This document shows, piece after piece, positions 20,706 through 28,388 of a DNA stretch of 64,000 nt; position 1 is the first letter of the stretch; each line of letters begins with the position of its first letter. Below the pieces are notes generated by a model. It was not told the origin of the DNA. It searched no databases and was given only the letters and a program-made list of their open reading frames with translations. The stretch comes from Listeria grayi DSM 20601. GTDB taxonomy: Bacteria; Bacillota; Bacilli; Lactobacillales; Listeriaceae. The stretch is taken from positions 682,001-746,000 of the forward strand of contig NZ_GL538353.1 of NCBI RefSeq assembly GCF_000148995.1, given 5' to 3'. A program made the translations under genes and the position numbers.

Positions 20706-21410
20706 ATGACAGACAAGCCGATTGTGGCCCTTGATTTTGCTACTAAAGCAGAGATCGATCATTTTTTGACGCAGATGCAGACGGACGACTCTTTATATGT
20801 GAAAATCGGCATGGAACTTTTTTATGCCGGCGGACAGCATTTATTGTATGAGCTAAAAACACAAGGACACCAAATTTTCTTGGATCTGAAATTGCACGAT
20901 ATCCCCAATACAGTCAAGAGCGCAATGAAAGTATTGGCAGGACTTGAAGTAGATATGGTCAATGTCCATGCCGCTGGGGGGCGAGCAATGATGGAAGCAG
21001 CAAAAGAAGGATTGATCAGCGGCTCTGGAACCAAGGTCCCGAAAATAATCGCCGTCACACAACTCACTAGCACGAGTGAAGCCGCGATGCAGGAAGAGCA
21101 ACTGATAAGCGCAAGTCTAAACGATTCCGTCGTTCACTATAGCCGATTAGCCCAAGAAGCCGGACTTGACGGTGTGGTATGCTCTGCGAAAGAAGCCGGA
21201 CTGATCAAAGCAGCGACCAATCCGGAATTCCTATGTGTTACACCAGGAATTCGGCTGAAGTCCGATAGCGTTGATGATCAAAAACGAGTCGTTACACCAA
21301 AAGAAGCTAGAGAACTCGGCGCATCAAGTATCGTTGTCGGGCGCTCGATCACGAAAGCAAAGTCACCGCTAAAAGCGTATCAGCAAATTTTGGAAGAGTG
21401 GGGGAACTAA
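20706..21410 (+). CDS. pyrF: Orotidine 5'-phosphate decarboxylase
   Basis: Final step of UMP synthesis. The 234-residue TIM-barrel protein has the catalytic D-K-D motif in [10 protein letters not shown] (near residue 60) and the phosphate-binding [11 protein letters not shown] near residue 210. AAGAGGAG lies ahead of the ATG. It is followed 2 bases later by pyrE. Confidence 0.97.
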   Translation: MTDKPIVALDFATKAEIDHFLTQMQTDDSLYVKIGMELFYAGGQHLLYELKTQGHQIFLDLKLHDIPNTVKSAMKVLAGLEVDMVNVHAAGGRAMMEAAKEGLISGSGTKVPKIIAVTQLTSTSEAAMQEEQLISASLNDSVVHYSRLAQEAGLDGVVCSAKEAGLIKAATNPEFLCVTPGIRLKSDSVDDQKRVVTPKEARELGASSIVVGRSITKAKSPLKAYQQILEEWGN

Positions 21411-21412
21411 AT

Positions 21413-22036
21413 ATGCAAACCGAAACAGCTAAACAATTATTGAATATCAAAGCCGTTTTTTTACAGCCAAACGAGCCATTCACGTGGGCGTCTGGGATCC
21501 AATCACCGATCTATTGCGACAACCGTCTGACATTAGGATATCCGAAAGTGAGACAGTTTATTGCTAAAGGATTAAGCACACTGATCCAAGAAAATTTTCC
21601 ACAAGTAGAGCTGATCGCCGGAACAGCAACAGCCGGAATCCCGCATGCAGCATGGGTAAGTGATCAATTAGAATTACCGATGGCCTATGTTCGTTCAAAG
21701 GCAAAAGAGCATGGCAAAGGCAACCAGATCGAAGGTGTCGCCACCCCCGGACAGAAAGTCGTAGTCATCGAAGACTTGATCTCCACAGGAGGAAGCTCGC
21801 TGAAAGCTGTGGAAGCATTGCGAGAAGCCGGACTTGAGGTGCTCGGCGTTGTCGCAATCTTCAATTACGGATTAGCCAAAGGGAAAGCATTATTTACTGA
21901 GGCCGGAGTGGAACTTAGAACATTGACCGATTACGAAACGTTGATCGATACAGCACTTCAAGAAGGATACATAGCGGAAGCAGAGATCGAGCCGCTGAAG
22001 CAATGGAACAAGGACCCAGAAAATTGGGGGAAATGA
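21413..22036 (+). CDS. pyrE: Orotate phosphoribosyltransferase
   Basis: Joins orotate to PRPP to give OMP. The 207-residue protein has the PRPP motif [17 protein letters not shown] near residue 115. ATG 21413 is chosen over the in-frame GTG at 21398, because the GTG lies inside the ribosome site GTGGGGG and inside pyrF. It is the last gene of the operon and is followed by a strong hairpin. Confidence 0.97.
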   Translation: MQTETAKQLLNIKAVFLQPNEPFTWASGIQSPIYCDNRLTLGYPKVRQFIAKGLSTLIQENFPQVELIAGTATAGIPHAAWVSDQLELPMAYVRSKAKEHGKGNQIEGVATPGQKVVVIEDLISTGGSSLKAVEALREAGLEVLGVVAIFNYGLAKGKALFTEAGVELRTLTDYETLIDTALQEGYIAEAEIEPLKQWNKDPENWGK

Positions 22037-22042
22037 TAAAGA

Positions 22043-22077
22043 AGCTGTGCCTGACTATAAATCAGGCACAGCTCTTT
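22043..22077. terminator. Terminator at the end of the pyr operon
   Basis: AGCTGTGCCTGA and TCAGGCACAGCT form a perfect 12-bp stem with a 7-base loop followed by CTTTAATTTT. On the minus strand the stem is followed by TCTTTATC, so it may also serve the convergent DUF4865 gene. Confidence 0.85.
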
Positions 22078-22603
22078 AATTTTCTGTAGATAAATGAAGG
22101 ATTTCATAACTTTTTTCAAATTGCTGAGGTGGAACGGTTTTAAAAAAGGTATAACATACATATTTCCATTTGTCCGGATTATAAATAATGACCTGTCCCG
22201 TAGAATCTGGATGTGGTTGCGTTGGAAAAACAACTTGCTGTAACGAGCTAGTTGGCTGGATATCCACATATTCTTCGGTTAGATATTGGCTTTGATAAAA
22301 ATCTTCTTTGAGGATCACATTTTGTGTTATCCCGATTTCGATATGCTGCCAGCCGAATGATCGTAGAATATTATCATAAAAACCGTCAAAAATAAATTTA
22401 GTCATTCCTTCTGTCTTTTTCCATACATAAAGCGGACTATAGCTGTTAAATTGGTTTTTCTTCTTCTCACTGATCAAATATGCTTTAAATAGGAGATCCG
22501 GAAGTCCATCTGTCTTAGTTCCGTTTGTCCGCACCCGTTCTTTTATTATCTCCATATCATAATCAGCAGGAAGCTGTACTTGATACTGCATGCCTATCAT
22601 CGT
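22076..22603 (-). CDS. DUF4865 family protein
   Basis: The 175-residue product begins MIGMQYQVQLPADYDM and continues with FKAYLI, LYVWKKTEGM and FIFDGFYDN, the pattern of the DUF4865 family. These are small cytosolic proteins of unknown function, often next to LysR regulators or oxidoreductases. The ATG at 22603 is preferred because AGAAAGGA lies about 10 bases before it; the TTG at 22627 overlaps that site. It is divergent from a LysR gene with 107 bases between, which suggests that the LysR protein controls it. Confidence 0.72.
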   Translation of the reverse strand, partial: TMIGMQYQVQLPADYDMEIIKERVRTNGTKTDGLPDLLFKAYLISEKKKNQFNSYSPLYVWKKTEGMTKFIFDGFYDNILRSFGWQHIEIGITQNVILKEDFYQSQYLTEEYVDIQPTSSLQQVVFPTQPHPDSTGQVIIYNPDKWKYVCYTFFKTVPPQQFEKSYEILHLSTEN

Positions 22604-22652
22604 TATCACAATCCTTTCTACCAACAAGTATAGTCGCTTTTCTATTACCTGA

Positions 22653-22678
22653 ATAATACCGAAATGTGATACTATTAT
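22653..22678. promoter_or_regulatory. Inverted repeat / promoter region between DUF4865 and lysR genes
   Basis: ATAATA (22653-22658) and TATTAT (22673-22678) form an inverted repeat with 14 bases between. Each arm reads TATTAT in the outward direction of one gene, so each could be a -10 box. It is the best candidate for the LysR binding site and for overlapping divergent promoters. Neither -35 is convincing. Confidence 0.4.
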
Positions 22679-22710
22679 CGTAAAAAGTGATAACGACAGG
22701 AGACAGTAAA

Positions 22711-23454
22711 ATGAATCTCAATGATTTCTTGATTTACCAAAAGCTCTATGAAGAAAAGTCGACGAATAAAGATGCAAAAGTACTTGGCTATGCGCAATCC
22801 AATGTTACCATGCGTTTGAAGCAGATCGAAAAAGAATATGGCGCGCAATTATTTGTTCGGACTTCCAGAGGCTTGACCCCTACGATAGCCGGGGAAAAAT
22901 TTTATACACATACTAACAAGATCCTTATTGAGACTGAAAATATAAAAAAAGCATTAAAAAACAAGCAAAAAGCTTCTATCGTCACATCAGAAAATTTATT
23001 TGACTATTTGATCGTTTATCAAGAACGGTATGCGCTAGCGGAATATGATTTTACCATTGTTAAAACCACGGAGATAAATAGATTAGCCGATCAAGCGCAA
23101 CACGACATCATTTTCTCATATACGGAATTGCCAACTACAAGTCCATATAAAGTAATAGCAAAAGGTGAAATGAATGCTTCACTAATGATTGCAATTGCTG
23201 CAGAACAACCTAACTCGCTACCATTATTTGTAAATAAAGATAAAACGTGTCCTTTTCGGAAAAAGTCGCTGGACGAGATCGACACTGGAAATCCTATTCA
23301 CGAAATCGATTCGATACGGAATATCATCAGTTTGGTCAAAGCATCGCAAGGAATAGCACTTCTGCCTGATTATTTGTTAGAGCAGGAGGCTGGATTGGAA
23401 AAAGCGGGAACAGAAGCGTATGCGATAGAATATCAGATCCATGAGCTATTATAG
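22711..23454 (+). CDS. LysR-family transcriptional regulator (short)
   Basis: The N-terminal winged helix is clear: DFLIYQKLYEEKSTNKDAKVLGYAQSNVTMRLKQIEKEYGAQLFVRTSRGLTPT-type region over residues 5-55. The effector-binding domain that follows is shorter than usual, giving 247 residues against about 290-300 for the family; the last part (GIALLPDYL) is still recognisable. Start ATG 22711 is preceded by ACAGGAGA. The divergent DUF4865 gene is its likely target. The inducer is unknown. Confidence 0.82.
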   Translation: MNLNDFLIYQKLYEEKSTNKDAKVLGYAQSNVTMRLKQIEKEYGAQLFVRTSRGLTPTIAGEKFYTHTNKILIETENIKKALKNKQKASIVTSENLFDYLIVYQERYALAEYDFTIVKTTEINRLADQAQHDIIFSYTELPTTSPYKVIAKGEMNASLMIAIAAEQPNSLPLFVNKDKTCPFRKKSLDEIDTGNPIHEIDSIRNIISLVKASQGIALLPDYLLEQEAGLEKAGTEAYAIEYQIHELL

Positions 23455-23466
23455 CAAGCAAAAATA

Positions 23467-23493
23467 AAAAAGCAGCTGCCAAGTCTGCTTTTC
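23467..23493 (+). terminator. Terminator after the lysR gene
   Basis: AAAAGCAG and CTGCTTTT pair around a CTGCCAAGT loop within 15 bases of the stop codon. Confidence 0.6.
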
Positions 23494-23556
23494 AAAACCA
23501 TATCCTTCTTCCACAATATCAGCAACCATCCAAATACCTTCTATATAACAAAAAAG

Positions 23557-23575
23557 CCCGCTCTACAGCAGGTTT
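23557..23575 (-). terminator. Left copy of duplicated terminator hairpin (acts for rqcH)
   Basis: The 19-mer CCCGCTCTACAGCAGGTTT holds an 8-bp stem with a 4-base loop. Read on the minus strand it is followed by CTTTTTTG, so it should end rqcH transcripts. It directly abuts the left end of the palindromic element and is an exact copy of 23744-23762. Confidence 0.7.
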
Positions 23576-23696
23576 CAGCTTGGCGAAAAACGCTCATCTT
23601 CGTCGTTAAAGTCTGCGTTTCGATGCTCACGTACTTAAGTACGCTCCGCTTCGGTACTCGACTTTGCCTAGAATCTAATCATTTTTCGCCAAGCTG
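23576..23696. repeat. 121-bp imperfect palindromic repeat element (MITE/REP-like)
   Basis: The ends are exact 15-bp inverted repeats, CAGCTTGGCGAAAAA (23576-23590) and its complement (23682-23696). The exact centre carries the perfect palindrome CGTACTTAAGTACG (23630-23643), and AAAGTC/GACTTT and GCGTTTCG/CGGTAC-type stretches match between. The whole can fold into one long hairpin. It has no coding capacity. Such elements are typically dispersed in many intergenic regions; this window holds one copy. Confidence 0.75.
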
Positions 23697-23743
23697 GGAA
23701 TAGCTAGGAAATGATTGAAATGGTGTTTTTCTTCAGTCTGAAA

Positions 23744-23762
23744 CCCGCTCTACAGCAGGTTT
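23744..23762 (+). terminator. Right copy of duplicated terminator hairpin
   Basis: The same 19-mer as at 23557-23575, here followed on the plus strand by TTTTT (23758-23764). It can end transcripts coming from lysR. On the minus strand its T-run is poor, so the two copies together make the bidirectional terminator that one copy may have been before. Confidence 0.65.
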
Positions 23763-23767
23763 TTCCA

Positions 23768-25456
23768 TTATTGACGCAAACTCCGCACTTTTTCTTCATC
23801 CGGTGTAACAAAATAAGTCGTTTGATCTGTATAAATCACGTAACCCGGCTTTGCACCGTTGGGCTTTTTGACATGCTTTACCAGCGTCGCATCAACAGGA
23901 ACACTTCCTGACAAGCGTGCCTTGGAAAAATAAGCGGCGATCATCGCAGCTTCTTCGATAGCAGTTTCGTCTGGATCTGGCGATTGGATGACTACATGGG
24001 AACCGGGCAGATCTTTTACGTGGAACCAAAGTTCGTTGTTTTTCGCTAATTTATTCGTCAAATAATCATTTTGTTTATTGTTTTTGCCGACTAATATCGA
24101 AAGGCCGGTACTGGAACGGTATTTTTCAGGAGTTGGATTGGTCGGTTTTTTCCGTTTTCCAGCTTTGTTTTTATAGCGCAGATAGCCTTGTTCGGCAAGC
24201 TCGATACGGATCTCTTCCACGTCGGCTGAATTGCCGAGCTCTAGCTGCGACTGGATCGTTTCCAAATACTCGATTTCTTGCGCGGTCAATGTAAGTTGCT
24301 CATTGACATAAGCGACGGCATTGCGTAATTTTTGATATTTCGCAAAGTACGCTTGGGAATTTTGCGAAGCGCTTTTTCGTGTGTCGAGCGGGATGGCTAC
24401 TGGCTTCATGTCATTATAAAAATCTTCCACTGTGATCGTGGTCATTCCGCGGCTTACTTGATGAAGATTCGCTGTCAAAAGTTCACCGTAGTGTCGGTAT
24501 TTATCGGCTTCGTCTGCTTCTATCAATGTTTGCTTTAATTTTTCGATCTTTGTTTTGTTGCGCTGGATCTCATTGGTCAGCAAACGCTCTAGATCTTTTG
24601 CGACTTGATGGACGCGATCACGGCGAGCTTTGCCGAGATAAAATGCATCGAGCAGCTCGCTAAGCGAATCATAGCTGCCAAGGATCTCCGTCATGCTCTC
24701 TAGAGGCATGAAGTAGAAATCTTCTTTCTCATTTTTTCGGAAGTAGAGTGCTTTTGGTTGTTCTTCGCTATGCAAGCGAACCGCGGTGATCACCTGATCA
24801 AAAGCTTGCGTGAGACTGCTTTCCTGGGCACGCAAGCGGATCTCTTGGGCAAGGAGCGGACTGAATCCGGCAAATTGGCTGACAAGTTCCTTCGTGGAAG
24901 GAAGTTCGTTTTTGGCAAATTGGCTGCTGTCGAACTGGAAGGGATCTTGCTTTTCAGGCTGTGGCGGCAAGCGATACGCTGCACCGGGAAGTAATGTACG
25001 GTAGCTGTTTTGAGCAGGAGAGATGTGTTTGATCGTATCAACGATCGTTCCTTTTTCCCGGTCTACCAGTACGATATTACTATGACGGCCCATGATCTCA
25101 ATATAAAGTTCGCAAAAGCGGTTTTCGCCGATGTCGTCTTTCCCGCGGATCTCTAGTTTTAAGATACGCTCATTTGGAAGCTGGGTGATTTTTTCAATAA
25201 CCGCGCCTTCTAGATATTTTCGCAGCAACATACAAAACATGGGCGGCGTAGAAGGATTTTCGGGAATGTCTGCAGTGAATTGAACACGGGCATAGCTCGG
25301 ATGTGCAGAAATCAGCAAGCGTTTATTTTCACGATTTTTTCGTATATAAAGAACTAATTCGTGGGCGAAGGGCTGATGAACTTTCATGATTCGACCACTT
25401 TCAGCTCCAAGCGTTAGTTCTTTTGTTAAGGCTTTTAAAAACATTGCATCAAACAT
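23768..25456 (-). CDS. rqcH: RqcH / FbpA, ribosome-rescue NFACT protein (fibronectin-binding in Listeria)
   Basis: Binds 50S subunits with stalled nascent chains and directs addition of C-terminal alanine tails that mark them for degradation. The Listeria homologue FbpA was described as a fibronectin-binding virulence factor. The 562-residue protein has the NFACT-N domain (from MFDAMFLKALTKEL), a helix-hairpin/coiled-coil middle (about 270-420) and the NFACT-R domain with NDYLTNKLAKNNELWFHVKDLPGSHV near residue 470. AAGGAG lies 8 bases before the ATG. It is a single-gene unit with its own promoter and terminator. The key surface roles are from literature, not visible here. Confidence 0.93.
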   Translation of the reverse strand: MFDAMFLKALTKELTLGAESGRIMKVHQPFAHELVLYIRKNRENKRLLISAHPSYARVQFTADIPENPSTPPMFCMLLRKYLEGAVIEKITQLPNERILKLEIRGKDDIGENRFCELYIEIMGRHSNIVLVDREKGTIVDTIKHISPAQNSYRTLLPGAAYRLPPQPEKQDPFQFDSSQFAKNELPSTKELVSQFAGFSPLLAQEIRLRAQESSLTQAFDQVITAVRLHSEEQPKALYFRKNEKEDFYFMPLESMTEILGSYDSLSELLDAFYLGKARRDRVHQVAKDLERLLTNEIQRNKTKIEKLKQTLIEADEADKYRHYGELLTANLHQVSRGMTTITVEDFYNDMKPVAIPLDTRKSASQNSQAYFAKYQKLRNAVAYVNEQLTLTAQEIEYLETIQSQLELGNSADVEEIRIELAEQGYLRYKNKAGKRKKPTNPTPEKYRSSTGLSILVGKNNKQNDYLTNKLAKNNELWFHVKDLPGSHVVIQSPDPDETAIEEAAMIAAYFSKARLSGSVPVDATLVKHVKKPNGAKPGYVIYTDQTTYFVTPDEEKVRSLRQ

Positions 25457-25489
25457 AGGTCAGTTCTCCTTTATCTGTAATCCTCATCT

Positions 25490-25498
25490 ATTGTAGCA
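25490..25498 (-). promoter_or_regulatory. Extended -10 promoter for rqcH
   Basis: On the minus strand TGCTACAAT (hexamer TACAAT) lies about 35 bases upstream of the start codon. The -35 is weak. Confidence 0.5.
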
Positions 25499-25508
25499 TA
25501 GAATAGCC

Positions 25509-25538
25509 TTGACGACTTGTTTTTGGTTCGATTAGAAT
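25509..25538 (+). promoter_or_regulatory. Promoter of the two-component system
   Basis: TTGACG (25509-25514) and TAGAAT (25533-25538) with an 18-base spacer, 30 bases before the ATG of the response regulator. Confidence 0.65.
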
Positions 25539-25567
25539 GAAGAGGAAATGAAAAGGGGCGGGCGTAA

Positions 25568-26209
25568 ATGATAAAACTTTTACTAGCGGATGACAATGCT
25601 TTTATCACAGGTGGTTTGGAGATTATTCTCGATATGGAAGCGGATATCGAAGTCGCAGCCACGGTGGCGAATGGACAAGCCGCCGTGGATTATTGTTTGG
25701 AATATGATATCGATGTAGCTTTACTGGATGTTCGGATGCCAGTCATGAATGGGGTCGAGGCAGCGAAGCGGATAACTGCGGAAACAGAGACGAAGGTGAT
25801 TATCCTAACTACTTTTGATGATGATGCCTACATTATCGATGCGATCCGAAATGGTGCGGAAGGCTACCTGCTGAAAAACAATGATCCTAAAATCATCATT
25901 GCTGCAGTTCGAGGCGTCGTTCAAAACCAAAATATCATGCAAGCGGAGATCTGGGAAAAGGTGAAGGTAGCTTTGTCGGGTAACCAAACGAAAGCGCACA
26001 TGGCTAAATTACCGCTCACCTCGCGGGAACAAGATGTGATCCAAGCTGTAGCGAGTGGGTTGTCGAATAAGGAAATCGCGAAAAAGCTGTTTATCTCGGA
26101 AGGAACCGTTGCCAATAATATTTCGGCATTATTAAATAAATTAGGACTAGAACATCGAACTCAATTGGCGATCTTTTATTTGACAGGTAAGGCGGGGGGA
26201 ACGGAGTAA
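25568..26209 (+). CDS. NarL/LuxR-family response regulator
   Basis: The 213-residue protein has a receiver domain with the acidic pair DD near residue 8, phospho-acceptor Asp54 in LLDVRMPVMNG and the conserved T and K in ILTTFDD and YLLKN. The LuxR-type helix-turn-helix at about 148-205 shows LTSREQDVIQAVASGLSNKEIA and the recognition helix GTVANNIS. The stop codon overlaps the start of the histidine kinase gene. It resembles LnrK (YfiK) of Bacillus in type and context and is expected to activate the exporter genes downstream. Confidence 0.9.
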   Translation: MIKLLLADDNAFITGGLEIILDMEADIEVAATVANGQAAVDYCLEYDIDVALLDVRMPVMNGVEAAKRITAETETKVIILTTFDDDAYIIDAIRNGAEGYLLKNNDPKIIIAAVRGVVQNQNIMQAEIWEKVKVALSGNQTKAHMAKLPLTSREQDVIQAVASGLSNKEIAKKLFISEGTVANNISALLNKLGLEHRTQLAIFYLTGKAGGTE

Positions 26210-27336
26210 TGGTGTTTTATAAATTACAGTTCGATATTTATTTCACGCTATTTTTCTTATTGTTTTTGACACAACAGCCTCTCAGTCACATGCAGATTGG
26301 CTATTATCTAGTGAGTGTGCTTCTCTATTTGAGTGCGGCGCTCTTGATCGAGTGCTTGGCAAAGCCTTTTTACTGGAAAATCACATTGCTTGTTATAATT
26401 TTGTTTAGTGCTGGCCTTGCTTTACCTTATCTATATTTCTTCGCCCCATTTCCGCTGCTTTCTTTGATCTTAGAAAAAGAAGTGCAAAGGTTGAGAGACA
26501 CATTACTATATCTGTTACTTGCGAATAGTTGCGTGTTTTTTCTACCAAATTTCACAGAAAGATTAGCATATGTCTTTTTGACTGTTATATTGGCGCTGTT
26601 TTATCATTTGCTTGGACGCGGCTACCATTTGATGAAAGCCAAAGAGGAAGCTAACGAAGCACTTAAGAGACACATGGAAGAACTGTCGCAAAAAGTGGAA
26701 CAGCAAAAAGCACAATTTCTCCGGGAAACACAACTAGCAAAACTAGAGGAAAGAAATCATTTGTCGCATCAGATCCATGATCAACTCGGACACGCATTGA
26801 CAGGCGGCCTGATCCAGCTGGAAGCCGCGCAGGCGATTCTCTATAAAGATCCAGAGAAAGCAAGTGAACTATTAGGGAATGCGATCGTGATCAATAAAAA
26901 TGGCATCGATTCGATTCGTAAAACACTCCAAGCAACCAAACCAGCGCAGGAAAGTATTGCAATCAGTCAGATGAAGGCAAAGTTAGAAGAATTTGAAAAT
27001 GATTATCAGATCAGAACGGTTTTTCATTATGAAGGTGATTTACGCAGGGTGACCCAAGCGATGTGGTATGTCTGTTACCATAATTTAAATGAAGCATTGA
27101 CCAATGTGCTGAAATACAGCAAAGCCACACGAGTGAATATCCAACTGACCGTCTTGAATAAGATCGTGCGCTTTAAGATCCAAGATAATGGGTTAGGAAC
27201 GGCTCATTTTGAGAAGCACCTGGGCATTATCGGTATGGAAGAACGAACATCCAAACTAGGAGGAAATCTTGTCATTGATACACGATCCGGTTTTGGGATC
27301 GTGACTTTATTACCGACGGAAGAAACAACATCATGA
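26209..27336 (+). CDS. Sensor histidine kinase, DesK/LnrJ-like (HisKA_3)
   Basis: The 375-residue protein has five or six N-terminal membrane segments (to about residue 140) with hardly any outside loop, a coiled-coil linker, then the HisKA_3 dimerisation helix with His190 in HQIHDQLGHALTG and an HATPase domain with N-box NEALTNVLKYS and G-box QDNGLG. Such intramembrane sensors detect membrane-active compounds. The start ATG overlaps the regulator's stop (TAATG). A small perfect hairpin CATGAG/CTCATG spans its stop codon. Confidence 0.9.
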   Translation: MVFYKLQFDIYFTLFFLLFLTQQPLSHMQIGYYLVSVLLYLSAALLIECLAKPFYWKITLLVIILFSAGLALPYLYFFAPFPLLSLILEKEVQRLRDTLLYLLLANSCVFFLPNFTERLAYVFLTVILALFYHLLGRGYHLMKAKEEANEALKRHMEELSQKVEQQKAQFLRETQLAKLEERNHLSHQIHDQLGHALTGGLIQLEAAQAILYKDPEKASELLGNAIVINKNGIDSIRKTLQATKPAQESIAISQMKAKLEEFENDYQIRTVFHYEGDLRRVTQAMWYVCYHNLNEALTNVLKYSKATRVNIQLTVLNKIVRFKIQDNGLGTAHFEKHLGIIGMEERTSKLGGNLVIDTRSGFGIVTLLPTEETTS

Positions 27337-27349
27337 GAAACTCATGGAA

Positions 27350-27394
27350 AAGAAGTGAGAAAATGCACTACTGCATTTCTCACTTCTTTTTTAT
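27350..27394 (+). terminator. Terminator between the sensor kinase and the ABC genes
   Basis: AAGAAGTGAG-A-AAATGCA pairs with TGCATTTCTCACTTCTT (about 16 bp with one bulged A, loop CTAC) and ends in TTTTTT. The run of T continues into TATAAT (27392-27397), a possible -10 of a separate promoter for the transporter genes. Confidence 0.9.
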
Positions 27395-27431
27395 AATGAA
27401 ACTATCACGAAAAATGAAAAGAGGCAGTGAA

Positions 27432-28373
27432 ATGAATATTATCGAAATCGAGGGGTTAACAAAAAAATTCCAAAAGAAAACAGCAGTGGATAATCTCAGT
27501 TTAACTGTAGAACAAGGGCAAAGCTTTGGTCTGCTTGGTCCGAATGGGGCGGGAAAGAGTACGATAATCAATATTTTAAGCGGTTTAATGAAGCGAACTA
27601 GCGGAGACATCCGTGTGTTTGGTGAATCATTGGATGCGGCCCCTCTGACTATCAAAAAGCGAATTGGTCTTGTTCCTCAAGAAATAGCGCTTTACAATGA
27701 TCTTTCTGCATTAGAAAATGTAAAATTTTTTGCCGGACTGTATGGTCTTCGGGGCGCAAAGTTGGAAGATGCCGCGAAAGAAGCGTTGGTATTCGTAGGA
27801 TTAGCTGATAATTTAAATGAGCGTCCGAAAACTTTTTCGGGAGGGATGAAGCGACGGCTAAATATTGCATGTGCGATCGCGCATTCGCCGGAATTGATTA
27901 TTATGGATGAGCCAACCGTTGGGATCGATCCGCAGTCGCGTAATTATATTTTGGAGTCGATCCACAAGCTCAATCGCCGTGGTTCCACGATTATTTACAC
28001 TAGCCATTACATGGAAGAAGTAGAAGAATTATGCAACTATATCGCGATTGTAGATCATGGGAAAGTCATCGCTGAGGGTACAAAAGAAGAACTGATCCAA
28101 CTGGTGACGGACGTCAAAGATATGCGTATCCAGATAAATGCTAATGGTAATGCGATCGACATAGAAGCCCTGAAACAGATCAAGGGTGTTCAAACCGTAG
28201 AATTGATTGGGAATTCGGAAATCAGTGTGACTTCTTCTACTGAAGTCAATAATCTCAATCAAGTATTAGCGACTTTGATCGCTGCAAAGATCGAGATCAT
28301 GGAAGTGAATCAGCAAACGCTGAATTTAGAAACTGTTTTTTTAAATTTAACAGGCCGAAAATTACGAGATTAG
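27432..28373 (+). CDS. ABC transporter ATP-binding protein (LnrL/drug-export type)
   Basis: The 313-residue ATPase has Walker A GPNGAGKST, Q-loop VPQE, signature FSGGMKRRLN and Walker B IIMDEPT, plus the C-terminal extension common to drug and lantibiotic exporters (DrrA/NatA class). ATG 27432 is preferred (GAGGCAGTGA upstream); the longer frame from 27333 would translate the terminator. Two ABC-2 permease genes follow. With the two-component genes before it the order matches lnrJK-lnrLMN, which give resistance to linear polyenes in Bacillus. Confidence 0.9.
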   Translation: MNIIEIEGLTKKFQKKTAVDNLSLTVEQGQSFGLLGPNGAGKSTIINILSGLMKRTSGDIRVFGESLDAAPLTIKKRIGLVPQEIALYNDLSALENVKFFAGLYGLRGAKLEDAAKEALVFVGLADNLNERPKTFSGGMKRRLNIACAIAHSPELIIMDEPTVGIDPQSRNYILESIHKLNRRGSTIIYTSHYMEEVEELCNYIAIVDHGKVIAEGTKEELIQLVTDVKDMRIQINANGNAIDIEALKQIKGVQTVELIGNSEISVTSSTEVNNLNQVLATLIAAKIEIMEVNQQTLNLETVFLNLTGRKLRD

Positions 28374-28388
28374 AAAGGAGAACGGCAT

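Larger units (their letters stand above)
23455..23767. other. 313-base non-coding region between convergent lysR and rqcH
   Basis: It holds the lysR terminator (23467-23493), a first copy of a terminator hairpin (23557-23575), a 121-bp imperfect palindrome (23576-23696) and a second copy of the hairpin (23744-23762). The reading frames crossing it have no ribosome sites and follow the repeats, so I see no gene. Confidence 0.8.

Noticed and set aside
23557-23762. The 19-bp repeats as target-site duplication of an insertion sequence
   Set aside because: Only the left copy touches the palindrome; the right one is 48 bases away and both are terminator hairpins. No transposase is present. Duplication is noted but not called a target-site duplication.
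23711-23911. 66-codon plus-strand frame between the palindromic element and rqcH
   Set aside because: It consists of the hairpin repeat and the antisense of the rqcH 3' end.
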